From Thermoproteota archaeon (GTDB taxonomy: Archaea; Thermoproteota; Thermoprotei_A; Sulfolobales; Acidilobaceae), in assembly GCA_030549835.1 (NCBI GenBank), contig JAUQQR010000007.1:1-50967 (forward strand): a stretch of DNA of 50,967 nucleotides. Reading direction: 5' to 3'. Below, in pieces: positions 43,144 to 50,967 of the stretch. The translations under genes were made by a program, and so were the position numbers. The notes under the pieces are model-generated. The model was not told the origin of the DNA, did no database searches, and was given only the letters and a program-made list of their open reading frames with translations. The stretch's first letter is position 1. The number at the start of each line of letters is the position of its first letter.

Positions 43144-43595
43144 AGTGTACATATTTTGGGAATTCTCTTCTTTTTATCTGGTATTGTTATGAGGTTTATG
43201 CTTCCATCTTTTTGAATGTAGACTATGATGTTTGTGTTTAGTTTTCCATCCTCTTCTCCGCCTATTCTCTTCAAGATGTCCATGATTTCTGGCATGTGTT
43301 CTTTTAGTTTTACTTTTGCGTTATTTGCTTCTCTTAAGATTCTCTTTACTGCAATATATGTATTCTCTCCTTTCTTAATCTCTACTTTAGCTAGAGATAC
43401 GGATTCAATATATGATACTATAGTTTCTATTGCTCTAATTAGATTTGATTTTGCTCTCCTCTCTATGACGGCTATATTTTCTCTCGTTGTCTTCATAATA
43501 TCTGCTATATTATTCTGAGTATAGCCTTGTGCTCTAAGCTTTAACACCTCTAACTGCTTTATTGTTAGGAATCCTTTCTTCTTTGATCCTTCCAT
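43137..43595 (-). CDS. Tfx-family DNA-binding regulator
   Basis: A 152-residue protein with an N-terminal helix-turn-helix, FLTIKQLEVLKLRAQGYTQNNIADIMKTTRENIAVIERRAKSNL near residues 9-52, which matches the Tfx family of archaeal transcription factors (sigma-70 region 4-like). The remaining domain is the family's C-terminal part (ITIPDKKKRIPKICTLS). In Methanothermobacter Tfx controls a molybdenum formylmethanofuran dehydrogenase operon; the target here is unknown. It is co-directional with and 95 bases upstream of parA, so it may be co-transcribed with or may regulate that cassette. Confidence 0.8.
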   Translation of the reverse strand: MEGSKKKGFLTIKQLEVLKLRAQGYTQNNIADIMKTTRENIAVIERRAKSNLIRAIETIVSYIESVSLAKVEIKKGENTYIAVKRILREANNAKVKLKEHMPEIMDILKRIGGEEDGKLNTNIIVYIQKDGSINLITIPDKKKRIPKICTLS

Positions 43596-43648
43596 AGTAG
43601 AACCCTGTAATTGTAAATCTAGTTTGTTAACCTAATAAGTTATGGATG

Positions 43649-43660
43649 TATATGCATATA
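43649..43660. repeat. 12-base palindrome upstream of the Tfx-like gene
   Basis: TATATGCATATA is a perfect palindrome 54-65 bases before the Tfx ATG. Its size and position fit an operator or part of an AT-rich promoter. AT-rich palindromes of this size can occur by chance. Confidence 0.3.
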
Positions 43661-43679
43661 TGCTAACTTTATCATGTCC

Positions 43680-44360
43680 TTATTTTAATAGGCTAGTTTT
43701 AGCTATTAGTTGGCGTATTGTATCTACTGCTATTTTGAGAGCGAATACTATTAGTATGAGTGCTAGGATTACTAGTAGTGCCGCGTAACCTGTACTCCCC
43801 AGTAACCTAGATGCTCCTCCCCCAGCTGATAATATTGCTAGCCACACGTAATCCATCCATACATGACTAGTATACATTACTGTTAATCCTCTAACTCCTA
43901 GTCTACTGGCCTCCTCTATTAGAGGGTATCCTACTGTAAGCCACCAGACTAGGAAGTATACATTAAACCCGGTTAAAGCAATACCAATGATAAACGCGCC
44001 TAGATAACTTGAAGCTATAACCCCACTACTAGACCCTAAGTTGCCCTCATTTAGTACTCTAATAGAATCTTGGAGTAGCATGTAGGAGAAGTATAGCAGG
44101 AATAGTGTGATGACCGTATTCATAGCAAGCCTAGTCTTACCCAGGATACTCCTGAGTCCAGCTGTAAACTTGTATATCAGGATAATGTATGGAAGCTCTA
44201 TAATCATGTGGCCGAGGGCTATGACTAAACCACCAGTAACTCCTAGTAAGGCTCCTACAGCGACAGCAGATGCTGATAAAGGACCTGGGCTTAAAGCACC
44301 ACTAGGCGTTATAGCTAGTGTCAATAATATGATCCTCCTAAAATCCCCCAATACATGCAC
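43680..44360 (-). CDS. LysE/RhtB-family amino acid exporter
   Basis: A 226-residue membrane protein with six likely helices. The family's opening signature is present: LTLAITPSGALSPGPLSASAVAVGALLGVTGGLVIALGHMI near residues 14-54, matching the TPGPxxxxxxxxxxxxGxxxGxxxxxGxxxG pattern. Members export amino acids or related metabolites and, in some cases, cadmium. ATG 44360 lies behind GGTG and a TTTATATACC box 20-30 bases upstream, so the transcript is short-leadered or leaderless. It is divergent from the triple-HTH gene, whose product is a candidate regulator of it. Confidence 0.85.
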   Translation of the reverse strand: MHVLGDFRRIILLTLAITPSGALSPGPLSASAVAVGALLGVTGGLVIALGHMIIELPYIILIYKFTAGLRSILGKTRLAMNTVITLFLLYFSYMLLQDSIRVLNEGNLGSSSGVIASSYLGAFIIGIALTGFNVYFLVWWLTVGYPLIEEASRLGVRGLTVMYTSHVWMDYVWLAILSAGGGASRLLGSTGYAALLVILALILIVFALKIAVDTIRQLIAKTSLLK

Positions 44361-44531
44361 CTGGGTTTAAGGTATATAAATTTTGGGTAAATAAATTTAT
44401 TGCTAGTAGAATCATAATAGTAATACTATCAAGGTTATTAGCTATTATTATACCTCTAAGATTAAATTTAACCTGTTAATAACAACCTTTATTAATTCTT
44501 ACTATAAGCATTATAATGTAGGTGGCTGAAT

Positions 44532-45362
44532 ATTACTGAGATTTCAGAGGATAATATCAGTTCTTTGAGAGATCTCTGGTTTAAAGGTGTTAAGGCATCA
44601 GATATTGCTAAAATTCTTAACATAGACTCTAACCTTGTCTATGCATATGCAAGAGTATTGGGCCTCTCTCCTAGGAATAGGTCTGTTATTAAGATGAGCT
44701 TGGATAAGATAGATGAGTTGAAAGACTTGAAGTCTAGAGGCTATACTACTAGAGAGATAGCTGGAAAACTTGGTGTAAGTATACCTACAATATACTACTA
44801 CTCTAAGGTACTAGGACTCTCAAAACCTAGAAGTAAGTGTGAGAATATAAGTATAGATTCTCTAAAAGAGCTCTACATAAGTAAATTAACAGATAGAGAA
44901 ATAGCTAGAAAACTAAACTCAACCATAAACTGTATTAGGAGACTTAGAACTAAACTAGGACTTAAAAAGACAATAGAGAAGTCTAAACTAGATCTTAAAA
45001 TAGACAAGATAATAGAGGTACTTAAGGTAAAGGAGTACACCACAACTCGAGAACTTAGACAAATGGGTATCACGATAACAAGGAGACTATTAGAAGAGTT
45101 AAGGTATAGGAATCCGGGTGTAAAATGGTTTAAGCTTAGATACGTGTCAACATCAAAACATCAGGTATTCCACCCGAGAATGGTTGGGATAAGAATAATA
45201 TACTTAGAAGGTAGTGAGGAGACTGTAGCTAAGTACATAGCAGGTAATATAGAGGAGAATATCCCGGTTAGAGTAGTTAAAATACTCTTAAAAGAAAATG
45301 GTGTACCTAGTAAGATAGTAGAAGAGCTTATCAAAATCTTTACTATGAAAAGTTATAAATAA
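44532..45362 (+). CDS. Protein with three tandem HTH repeats (possible ATT start)
   Basis: The N-terminal half is three copies of a roughly 45-residue helix-turn-helix unit of the Hin/HTH_23 type: SLRDLWFKGVKASDIAKIL..., ELKDLKSRGYTTREIAGKL... and SLKELYISKLTDREIARKL..., each ending in a V/TxLGL segment. The C-terminal 120 residues are an unfamiliar mixed domain. TTG 44565 would cut into the first repeat; the frame runs upstream through I-T-E-I-S-E-D-N-I-S, and GGTGG at 44521-44525 sits six bases before ATT 44532, suggesting an ATT start (CTG 44526 is too close to the SD). The gene leads into the CcdA-like and thioredoxin genes and is divergent from LysE. Confidence 0.75.
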   Translation: MTEISEDNISSLRDLWFKGVKASDIAKILNIDSNLVYAYARVLGLSPRNRSVIKMSLDKIDELKDLKSRGYTTREIAGKLGVSIPTIYYYSKVLGLSKPRSKCENISIDSLKELYISKLTDREIARKLNSTINCIRRLRTKLGLKKTIEKSKLDLKIDKIIEVLKVKEYTTTRELRQMGITITRRLLEELRYRNPGVKWFKLRYVSTSKHQVFHPRMVGIRIIYLEGSEETVAKYIAGNIEENIPVRVVKILLKENGVPSKIVEELIKIFTMKSYK

Positions 45363-45399
45363 AAATATTCACATACAAATATATAATTGGGTTTTCATT

Positions 45400-46083
45400 T
45401 TGGAGATTGATATTATAACAGTTATAATATTAGCTCTGATAGACTCTATTGAGCCATGCATATTTGCCTTGTATACAGGTATTCTAGCTTCTATAGCCTC
45501 TAATAATATATCCAGTATTGCTAGGGTTTCTATACCTTTTATTAGTAGTGTGTTTTTAGGTTATTCCATTTTTGGATTCTTTCTTAGGAGCTTAATTTCT
45601 AGTTTATCCTTCAATAAAAGTATCCTAGTCGGGCTACTCATAGTTTATGGTAGTATAGTTTTAGCTTATAGTATCTTATCTATCGTTAAGAGGAGTGATA
45701 GTTCAGGTTATGCCTGTAGAAGAGACGATTTACCATGTATGCTAGCTTATAAGCTACACCTATACGAGTTCCCCATATATAATGTTATATTTGTTAGCCT
45801 TCTAGGCTTTATAGCGTCATTTACACTACTCCCCTGTACTTCTGGTATGTACATAGTTTATAACGCTCTAATGTATGAGGCTAGCATTAGTAAGTGGATA
45901 CTCCTAACAACAATATACAATATAGTCTTCATATCACCATTGATACTCATAACTTTAATTTTCATTGGAGTAACACTAATACCGAACATGTACATGCTAA
46001 TAGTACATAGGAGAGAGTATTTTAGAGCTCTAGGAGGATTAATAAGCATAATAATAGCCATATATATACTAAAATTTTACTAA
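45400..46083 (+). CDS. CcdA/DsbD-like transmembrane thiol-redox protein
   Basis: A 227-residue membrane protein with six hydrophobic segments. Two conserved cysteines lie in the expected places of the CcdA family: one in the first helix (DSIEPCIFALYTG, about residue 20) and one in the fourth (FTLLPCTSGMYI, about 148). A short extra loop (CRRDDLPC) holds two more. Such proteins pass reducing equivalents from cytoplasmic thioredoxin across the membrane to extracytoplasmic thiol proteins. TTG 45400 lies about 20 bases from an ATATATAATT box. The adjacent membrane-anchored thioredoxin at 46110 is the natural acceptor. Confidence 0.82.
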   Translation: MEIDIITVIILALIDSIEPCIFALYTGILASIASNNISSIARVSIPFISSVFLGYSIFGFFLRSLISSLSFNKSILVGLLIVYGSIVLAYSILSIVKRSDSSGYACRRDDLPCMLAYKLHLYEFPIYNVIFVSLLGFIASFTLLPCTSGMYIVYNALMYEASISKWILLTTIYNIVFISPLILITLIFIGVTLIPNMYMLIVHRREYFRALGGLISIIIAIYILKFY

Positions 46084-46109
46084 CCGTTAGTAATAGTGGT
46101 GGCTAGTAG

Positions 46110-46619
46110 TTGAAACTTAAGTATAAATACTTACTCGTTACTCTATTAGTGGTTGTAGCCATAGCCTCTATTATAATATTAAAGACCATACTGGAAACCC
46201 CAATAGTTACTACTGGAGAAGTCACACTATACATGGGCTCTAAACCCTTATACGCTATAAACATAGATGAAAATATATGCAGAGATCTTATTAAGGATAT
46301 AAGAGATAGCTATGGTATTGGAAGTAGACAGGCGATAATAATGTTTGGCTTAACAACATGCCCTCACTGTAAAATCCAGGATAAACTCTTCACTGAGTAT
46401 TATAGAAGCATTTATAAGCCGTTATGGATAGATGTCGATAGTAAAGCATATAATATATTCTATAAACTAGTAGATTTAGAGCTTAAAGGGGGGGCTAGGC
46501 CAGCTGATGTGACAGGTGTACCACATACTGTGGTAATATCTGAATATAAAATTAAGGCAATAATCGTTGGTAGAGTGGATGATAAAAAATTCTGGGATGA
46601 TATACTTAGAGAGCCGTAA
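46110..46619 (+). CDS. Membrane-anchored thioredoxin-like protein
   Basis: A 169-residue protein with a positively charged start and one N-terminal membrane helix (about residues 7-26), followed by an extracytoplasmic thioredoxin-like domain. The redox motif is CPHC (in MFGLTTCPHCK, near 85-90), like DsbA/DsbG types, and the cis-proline is in TGVPHTVVI near 138. It starts with TTG 46110 behind GGTGG. Together with the CcdA-like protein upstream it makes a complete trans-membrane disulfide relay, maintaining reduced or oxidised thiols outside the cell membrane. Confidence 0.82.
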   Translation: MKLKYKYLLVTLLVVVAIASIIILKTILETPIVTTGEVTLYMGSKPLYAINIDENICRDLIKDIRDSYGIGSRQAIIMFGLTTCPHCKIQDKLFTEYYRSIYKPLWIDVDSKAYNIFYKLVDLELKGGARPADVTGVPHTVVISEYKIKAIIVGRVDDKKFWDDILREP

Positions 46620-46756
46620 ACTAATAAGATTAAGCCTGTAACCATAAATACATTGTTTTTAATAGAATATTCATGTGATCTCTATGTAAGTATATTCCTT
46701 TAAATTCTTTAGTAATCTCTTAGATTCTCATCTAAACACTCTTTACTTTGAGCTCT

Positions 46757-47224
46757 AAGCTAACAGTGTGAGAGAATGCAGCTATTGGAGCATTATTTGG
46801 ACCCCTATATGGGAAGATAAGTGTTAGAGAGGCCTTAGAAATAGCTGATCATATGCTTAAGCTAGTAGGATTATATGATAAGAGAGATGAGCTAGCTGGG
46901 AAACTTACAGTACCAGAGCTTAAACTATTAGAGCTTGCTAGAGCCCTATCATCAAAGCCTAAAATTCTACTCTTAGATGAGATAGTTGCAGGTATGCCTC
47001 CATCAATGGTAGATCAGTTAATGCTACTACTTAAGAGAATCTCAGATGAGGAGAATATTGCTATAGCTACTCTCATTGAGCATGTTATGAGAGCTGTAGT
47101 TAGGTTTGCTGAGAGAGTAGCCGTACTCCATCAAGGCTCTAAGATTCTTGAAGGTAAGACTGAGGAAGTCTTAAGAAACCCAATACTAGAAGAAATATAT
47201 CTTGGTAAGAAGTGGTCAGTATGA
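46757..47224 (+). pseudogene. livG: Remnant of branched-chain amino acid ABC ATPase LivG
   Basis: Only the C-terminal part of a LivG-type ATPase remains. Homology is legible from K-L-T-V at 46757-46768, then an in-frame TGA at 46769-46771, then ENAAIGALFGPLYGK and on to TGA 47222-47224. The Walker A part is gone entirely: no match is seen in 46620-46756. The ABC signature LSGG is degraded to VPELK, while Walker B survives in KILLLDEIVAG. The longest open part, from ATG 46853, is 123 codons and could not be an active ATPase. It overlaps the intact livF by the typical ATGA. Confidence 0.82.
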
Positions 47225-47940
47225 CTATAGCCTTAGAATGCTCTAATATTAAGTTATATTATGGTAAGATACAGGTCTTAAGGGGTGTTAGCTTAAGACT
47301 ACCTGAGGGTAGTATAGTAGCTGTTTTAGGACCTAATGGTGCTGGTAAAACTACATTGCTTAAAACCATAATGGGTATTACAATACCTATAGAGGGCTCA
47401 ATTAAACTCTATGATAGAGATGTATCAAAGCTACCCCCACATGTAAAGGTTGATTTAGGTCTAACAATGGTCCCTGAAGGTAGGAGACTATTCCCAGATT
47501 TAACTGTACTAGAGAATCTACAGATGGGAGCATATACTAGGAGGGCTAGAGAGAAGATGAGAGATAGTTTAGAAATAGTATTCAACCTATTCCCAGTATT
47601 AAAGGAGAGGTTAAATCAAAAAGCTGGAACCCTAAGCGGAGGTGAGCAGCAGATGCTAGCAATAGCTAGAGCATTAATGTCTAAACCTAAAATTATACTA
47701 TTAGATGAGCCAAGCCAAGGATTAGCACCAAAAGTTGCGTGGAGTGTAGCTGAAACTCTAGAGAGCATAATGAGAGAGCTAGGAGTATCAATACTCCTAG
47801 TAGAACAAAACATAGCAATAGCCCTAGATAGAGCCGAATATGTATATGTCATGGAGCAGGGTAGAATAGTTACTGAAGGCTCGAAAGATGAGATAGTATC
47901 TAAGAAGATTGATGTAGTTAAGGCATACCTAGGCATATAA
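47221..47940 (+). CDS. livF: Branched-chain amino acid ABC transporter ATPase LivF
   Basis: An intact 239-residue ATPase. Walker A GPNGAGKTT, Q-loop region, signature LSGGEQQML and Walker B IILLDEPSQGL, plus the H-loop region replaced by the LivF-type VEQN, are all present. ATG 47221 overlaps the livG remnant stop (ATGA). It normally works with LivG and two membrane proteins, LivH and LivM; none of these is intact in the window. The gene may now serve another transporter or may be at an early stage of decay. It is convergent with hutU. Confidence 0.92.
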   Translation: MTIALECSNIKLYYGKIQVLRGVSLRLPEGSIVAVLGPNGAGKTTLLKTIMGITIPIEGSIKLYDRDVSKLPPHVKVDLGLTMVPEGRRLFPDLTVLENLQMGAYTRRAREKMRDSLEIVFNLFPVLKERLNQKAGTLSGGEQQMLAIARALMSKPKIILLDEPSQGLAPKVAWSVAETLESIMRELGVSILLVEQNIAIALDRAEYVYVMEQGRIVTEGSKDEIVSKKIDVVKAYLGI

Positions 47941-48054
47941 ACTACGCTATCTCCCCTATTAAATCCCTTTCTTCACATATTAAAGTATCACAATAGTTAG
48001 CTATTAAATAAATTGTATGGGGGGAGGAAGAAACGTGAATACGCTAGAGTAGTG

Positions 48055-49794
48055 TTACGAGCATTTTATCATGGGGGCTTTTATTCCTTTCTCGCATATT
48101 ATCTTCTTAGATTTCTCATAGCCCGCATCTGCATGTCTTACGACTCCTAGTCCTGGATCAACTGTTAATACTCTCTCGGCTCTCTCTTCTGATTCTCTTG
48201 TCCCATCTAGTACTAAACCGAAACCTGCATGTATAGAGTATCCTATGCCTACTCCTCCACCGTGATGGAAGCATACCCATGTTGCTCCAGCTGAGGCGTT
48301 TAATAGAGCGTTTAGTACTGGCCAGTCTCCAATAGCATCACTTCCATCCTTCATCCCCTCTGTTTCTCTAAATGGGCTTGCAACACTTCCTGAGTCTAGG
48401 TGGTCTCTACCAATCCACATTGGCCCTATTTCTCCTAGTCTTATTAGGCTATTCATTATTTTACCGAATCTAGCTCTCTCCCCATAACCTAGCCATACTA
48501 CGCGTGCTGGTAGACCCTGGAATTTAACGTATTGTCTTGCTTTCTCAATCCACCTTACAAGCCTCTTATTATCTTTAAATGTAGCTATTATCTCGTCATC
48601 TAGCCTATATATATCTCTTGGGTTTCCTGTGAGGCTCGAGTATCTAAATGGTCCTCTCCCCTCCTCAAACATTGGCCTTATATATGCTTGTACAAATCCT
48701 GGGAATTCAAATGCATCTTTATATCCTGCTTCGTAAGCCATCTTCCTAATGTTATTACCATACTCGAATACAACTGAGCCTCTCCTCTTAAACTCTACCA
48801 TAGCCTTAACATGTATCTTCATACTCTCGAGAGCCATCCTCTTATACTTCTCAGGATCCTCTACTCTAAGCTTTTCAGCTTCCTCAACACTTAAGCCTAA
48901 TGGTACATAGCTTAGGGGATCATGGGCTGGTGTTTGGTCAGTAATGACATCTGGTATTATTCCTTGCTTTAGTATCTCATTATAAACCTCTGCAGCATTA
49001 CCTAGGAGACCTATACTTAAAGGCTCTCTCCTCTCCTTAGCTGTGAGAGCCATGTCTAGAGCTTTATCTAGGCTATCAGTCCATGTGTCTAGGTATCCAT
49101 GTCTTATTCTTCTCTCAATCATTCTCTTATCAACTTCAGCAACTATAGCTACACCACCATTCATCTTAACTGCTAGAGGTTGAGCTCCGCCCATCTCTCC
49201 TAAACCAGCTGTTAGGACAAGCCTCCCCTCAAGAGTACCCTCTGGGAAATGCTGCTCTGCAGCGAAAGCAAATGTCTCATAAGTCCCCTGAAGTATACCT
49301 TGAGTCCCAATATAAGACCAGCAGCCAGCAGTCATTTGACCAAACATTGTCAATCCTCTACGCTCAAGCTCCCAGAATATATCCCAGTCAGCCCACTTAG
49401 GAACTAGCATAGCATTACTAATAACTACTCTAGGAGCCATCCTATGAGTCTTAAATACTACAACAGGCTTACCACTCTGAACAACAAGCGTCTCATCCTC
49501 ATCCATCTCCATTAAAGAGTCAACTATAGCCTCAAAAGCCTCCCAGCTACGAGCAGCCCTACCAGTACCCCCATAAACAATAAGCCTCTCAGGATCCTTA
49601 GCAACCTCTGGATCTAGAACATGGAATAACATCCTTAAAATTCCCTCAATCTGCCAGCTCTTACTTTTAACATGAAGATCCCAGCCTCTAATATAGGATA
49701 CACGTAGACTCTCACCTGGCCTATAGTAACCCTCCTCAATAAGCTTACTAATAGGCCTACCCTTATACCTCTCCATAACACTAGATTCAGCCAT
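48055..49794 (-). CDS. hutU: Urocanate hydratase
   Basis: The second enzyme of histidine breakdown, converting urocanate to imidazolonepropionate with a tightly bound NAD+. At 579 residues it is full length. Recognisable segments include [55 protein letters not shown], and the active-site cysteine region [22 protein letters not shown] lies five bases before the ATG. No histidase, imidazolonepropionase or formiminoglutamate enzyme lies nearby. Upstream on the same strand is the truncated amino-acid-binding protein, so the local unit may once have been transport plus breakdown. Confidence 0.95.
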   Translation of the reverse strand: MAESSVMERYKGRPISKLIEEGYYRPGESLRVSYIRGWDLHVKSKSWQIEGILRMLFHVLDPEVAKDPERLIVYGGTGRAARSWEAFEAIVDSLMEMDEDETLVVQSGKPVVVFKTHRMAPRVVISNAMLVPKWADWDIFWELERRGLTMFGQMTAGCWSYIGTQGILQGTYETFAFAAEQHFPEGTLEGRLVLTAGLGEMGGAQPLAVKMNGGVAIVAEVDKRMIERRIRHGYLDTWTDSLDKALDMALTAKERREPLSIGLLGNAAEVYNEILKQGIIPDVITDQTPAHDPLSYVPLGLSVEEAEKLRVEDPEKYKRMALESMKIHVKAMVEFKRRGSVVFEYGNNIRKMAYEAGYKDAFEFPGFVQAYIRPMFEEGRGPFRYSSLTGNPRDIYRLDDEIIATFKDNKRLVRWIEKARQYVKFQGLPARVVWLGYGERARFGKIMNSLIRLGEIGPMWIGRDHLDSGSVASPFRETEGMKDGSDAIGDWPVLNALLNASAGATWVCFHHGGGVGIGYSIHAGFGLVLDGTRESEERAERVLTVDPGLGVVRHADAGYEKSKKIICEKGIKAPMIKCS

Positions 49795-49837
49795 AAACTA
49801 CACCTCATAACTACTAGTAGTTTGGTAAAGATTAAAA

Positions 49838-50707
49838 TTATGGGATAGCTTTTTTACCAGCAGTTTTCTCCTCCCATGTAAATACAGGGTAGTATAGCCT
49901 ATCAGTAGCTACTTCAGGAGGCCATACGATTACTTTCTTACCGTCTTGCCATTGCCCAATAACACTTATATGACCTAACTGGAACCCAGTTGCTGGGTCT
50001 ATCTTGAATATACCGAAGAATGTCATTATATCCATCTTATTAAACGCTTCTCTTACAGCATCTTGATCTAGACTCTGAGCTAACTTAATAGCCTTAACAA
50101 GTAGTATTATAGCGTTTGCTAATGATGCAGAGTATTCCGTAGGCTCCTCCTTATGCATACCTAGAAACATTATGTGAAACTCTTGAGGTAGAGGCCCATA
50201 AAATTCTAGGTCGAATTTTCTAGCGTGCTCCGGACTCCACCATACTCCAGGCTCCCATTCTGATGGGAACACTATACCTTCGGCTAATAACCCTAAAGAT
50301 TTATAGTAATCTGGAACACTTGGAGCAACATTAACTGCTATTAATTTAGCGTTAACCTTTAAATCAGCCATTTGTTTAGTAATTGCAAGACCGTCAACAA
50401 AATGGTTACTGGTTATTATTACATCAGGTTTAATAGCTCGAAGCTCTACTAGGATAGGTGTAAAATCTAAAGTCCCTATTGGGAAAGATCTATCATAAAC
50501 TATAGTTAAGCCTAGTTCTCGAGCTTTGACTCTAACACCCTCTGCTACTAGCCTATTAAACTCATCTTCTTTCCATACTAAAGCTATTCTCTTAACTTCA
50601 GGATCATACTTAACGAGCACATCTAGTACAGGAACTACATACCTCGAGGCTTGAGTCCACGTTGTGACAACATACCTAAAACTTAGTAGGCTATCATTAG
50701 AGCCTGA
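49838..50707 (-). pseudogene. 5'-truncated branched-chain amino acid binding protein (LivJ-like)
   Basis: The intact frame from the only available start (GTG 50620) encodes 260 residues, the second two-thirds of a periplasmic-binding protein of the LivJ type: KRIALVWKEDEFNR, LRAIKPDVIITSNHFVDG, then the lobe-closing EYSASLANAIILLVKAI. Homology continues upstream of that start (SGSNDSLLSFRYVVTTWTQAS to 50707), with no start codon in frame, and the frame is closed by TGA at 50750-50752. The signal peptide and first ligand-binding lobe are missing and sequence of another gene takes over. A secreted receptor without these parts should not function. Confidence 0.8.
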
Positions 50708-50942
50708 GAGAGCTGAGAGTAAAGCATTAAAGCATATAATTGATAGGCATCAGAATGGTTACGGTGTTTTAGAGGCTCTACTCATGGATGATAATATTGT
50801 TGATGTATTCGCTATATCAAATGTCCCCGTTACAGTAGTCCATAAAGATTATGGTAGGCTTAAGACTAATATCATATTATCTGATGAGGATCTAACAGAG
50901 ATTTCTCTTAGAGCAACAACATTCTCTAATAGAAGTATATAG
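50706..50942 (+). pseudogene. Fragment of a type II/IV secretion-system ATPase
   Basis: Plus-strand frame with recognisable N-terminal domain of an archaeal GspE/PilT/CpaF-type ATPase: GYGVLEALLMDDNIVDVFA, PVTVVHKDYGRLKTNI, then DEDLTEISLRATTFSNRSI, ending in TAG at 50940-50942. The nucleotide-binding domain that should follow is absent up to the window edge. The fragment lies antisense to, and directly abuts, the broken 5' end of the binding-protein gene, marking a rearrangement junction near 50705-50720. Confidence 0.6.
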
Positions 50943-50967
50943 GAGTATTTATGATATCACTAGATAG

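Overview
The window reads as the chromosome of a hyperthermophilic crenarchaeon (Thermoproteota, class Thermoprotei). The evidence is a Sulfolobus PolB1-type replicative polymerase, an archaeal PCNA, archaeal PheS/PheT, MptA, tungsten aldehyde:ferredoxin oxidoreductase, a tRNA with a bulge-helix-bulge intron, GGTG-type ribosome binding sites, TATA boxes 20-30 bases ahead of apparently leaderless starts, and heavy use of TTG/GTG starts and AGA/AGG/ATA codons. I cannot name the genus. All motif alignments and counts here were made by eye.

Layout. 1-4474: left-edge partial gene, a 30-residue membrane peptide, PCNA, EtfB-EtfA and a divergent FixC-like flavoprotein. 4664-7450: PolB1 and a candidate C/D box sRNA. 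7679-12316: pheS-pheT-mptA, then a Nudix gene. 12599-18114: class III aminotransferase, an arginine-deiminase-fold enzyme overlapping an M20 carbamoylase, and a divergent Na+ symporter; together these look like a guanidino-compound catabolic module. 18159-25573: a tungstopterin module (two MoaD-like proteins, FAD oxidoreductase, four-cluster ferredoxin, AOR, FdhD, MoeA-PBP fusion) with an intron-bearing tRNA-Trp in the middle. 25651-28907: an M20 protein that has lost metal ligands, an MFS pseudogene and a Nudix gene. 28971-32332: two thiolase-fold proteins, both without the catalytic Cys and His, with two DUF35 proteins. 32421-37664: a CBS protein and a complete 2-oxoacid dehydrogenase operon (E1alpha, E1beta, E2, E3), whose E3 seems to begin at a non-AUG-type codon. 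37764-40483: a glycoside-hydrolase-like protein and a NifX-like protein.

40650-46619 is the least familiar part. It holds a ParA ATPase, a probable ribbon-helix-helix partner and an unknown third protein, all overlapping, with a perfect inverted repeat around the parA start; then a Tfx-like regulator, a LysE exporter, a triple-HTH protein, and a CcdA-thioredoxin pair. 46757-50942 is partly decayed: a livG remnant, intact livF, urocanate hydratase, a 5'-truncated amino-acid-binding protein, and an antisense fragment of a secretion ATPase at the right edge.

Metabolically the window points to growth on amino acids and organic acids: branched-chain 2-oxoacid oxidation, ETF electron transfer, aldehyde oxidation through tungsten, histidine breakdown and probably guanidino/ureido breakdown. 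The best candidates for undescribed biology are the paired Cys-less thiolase/DUF35 cluster, the three-gene ParA cassette, and the deiminase-carbamoylase module.
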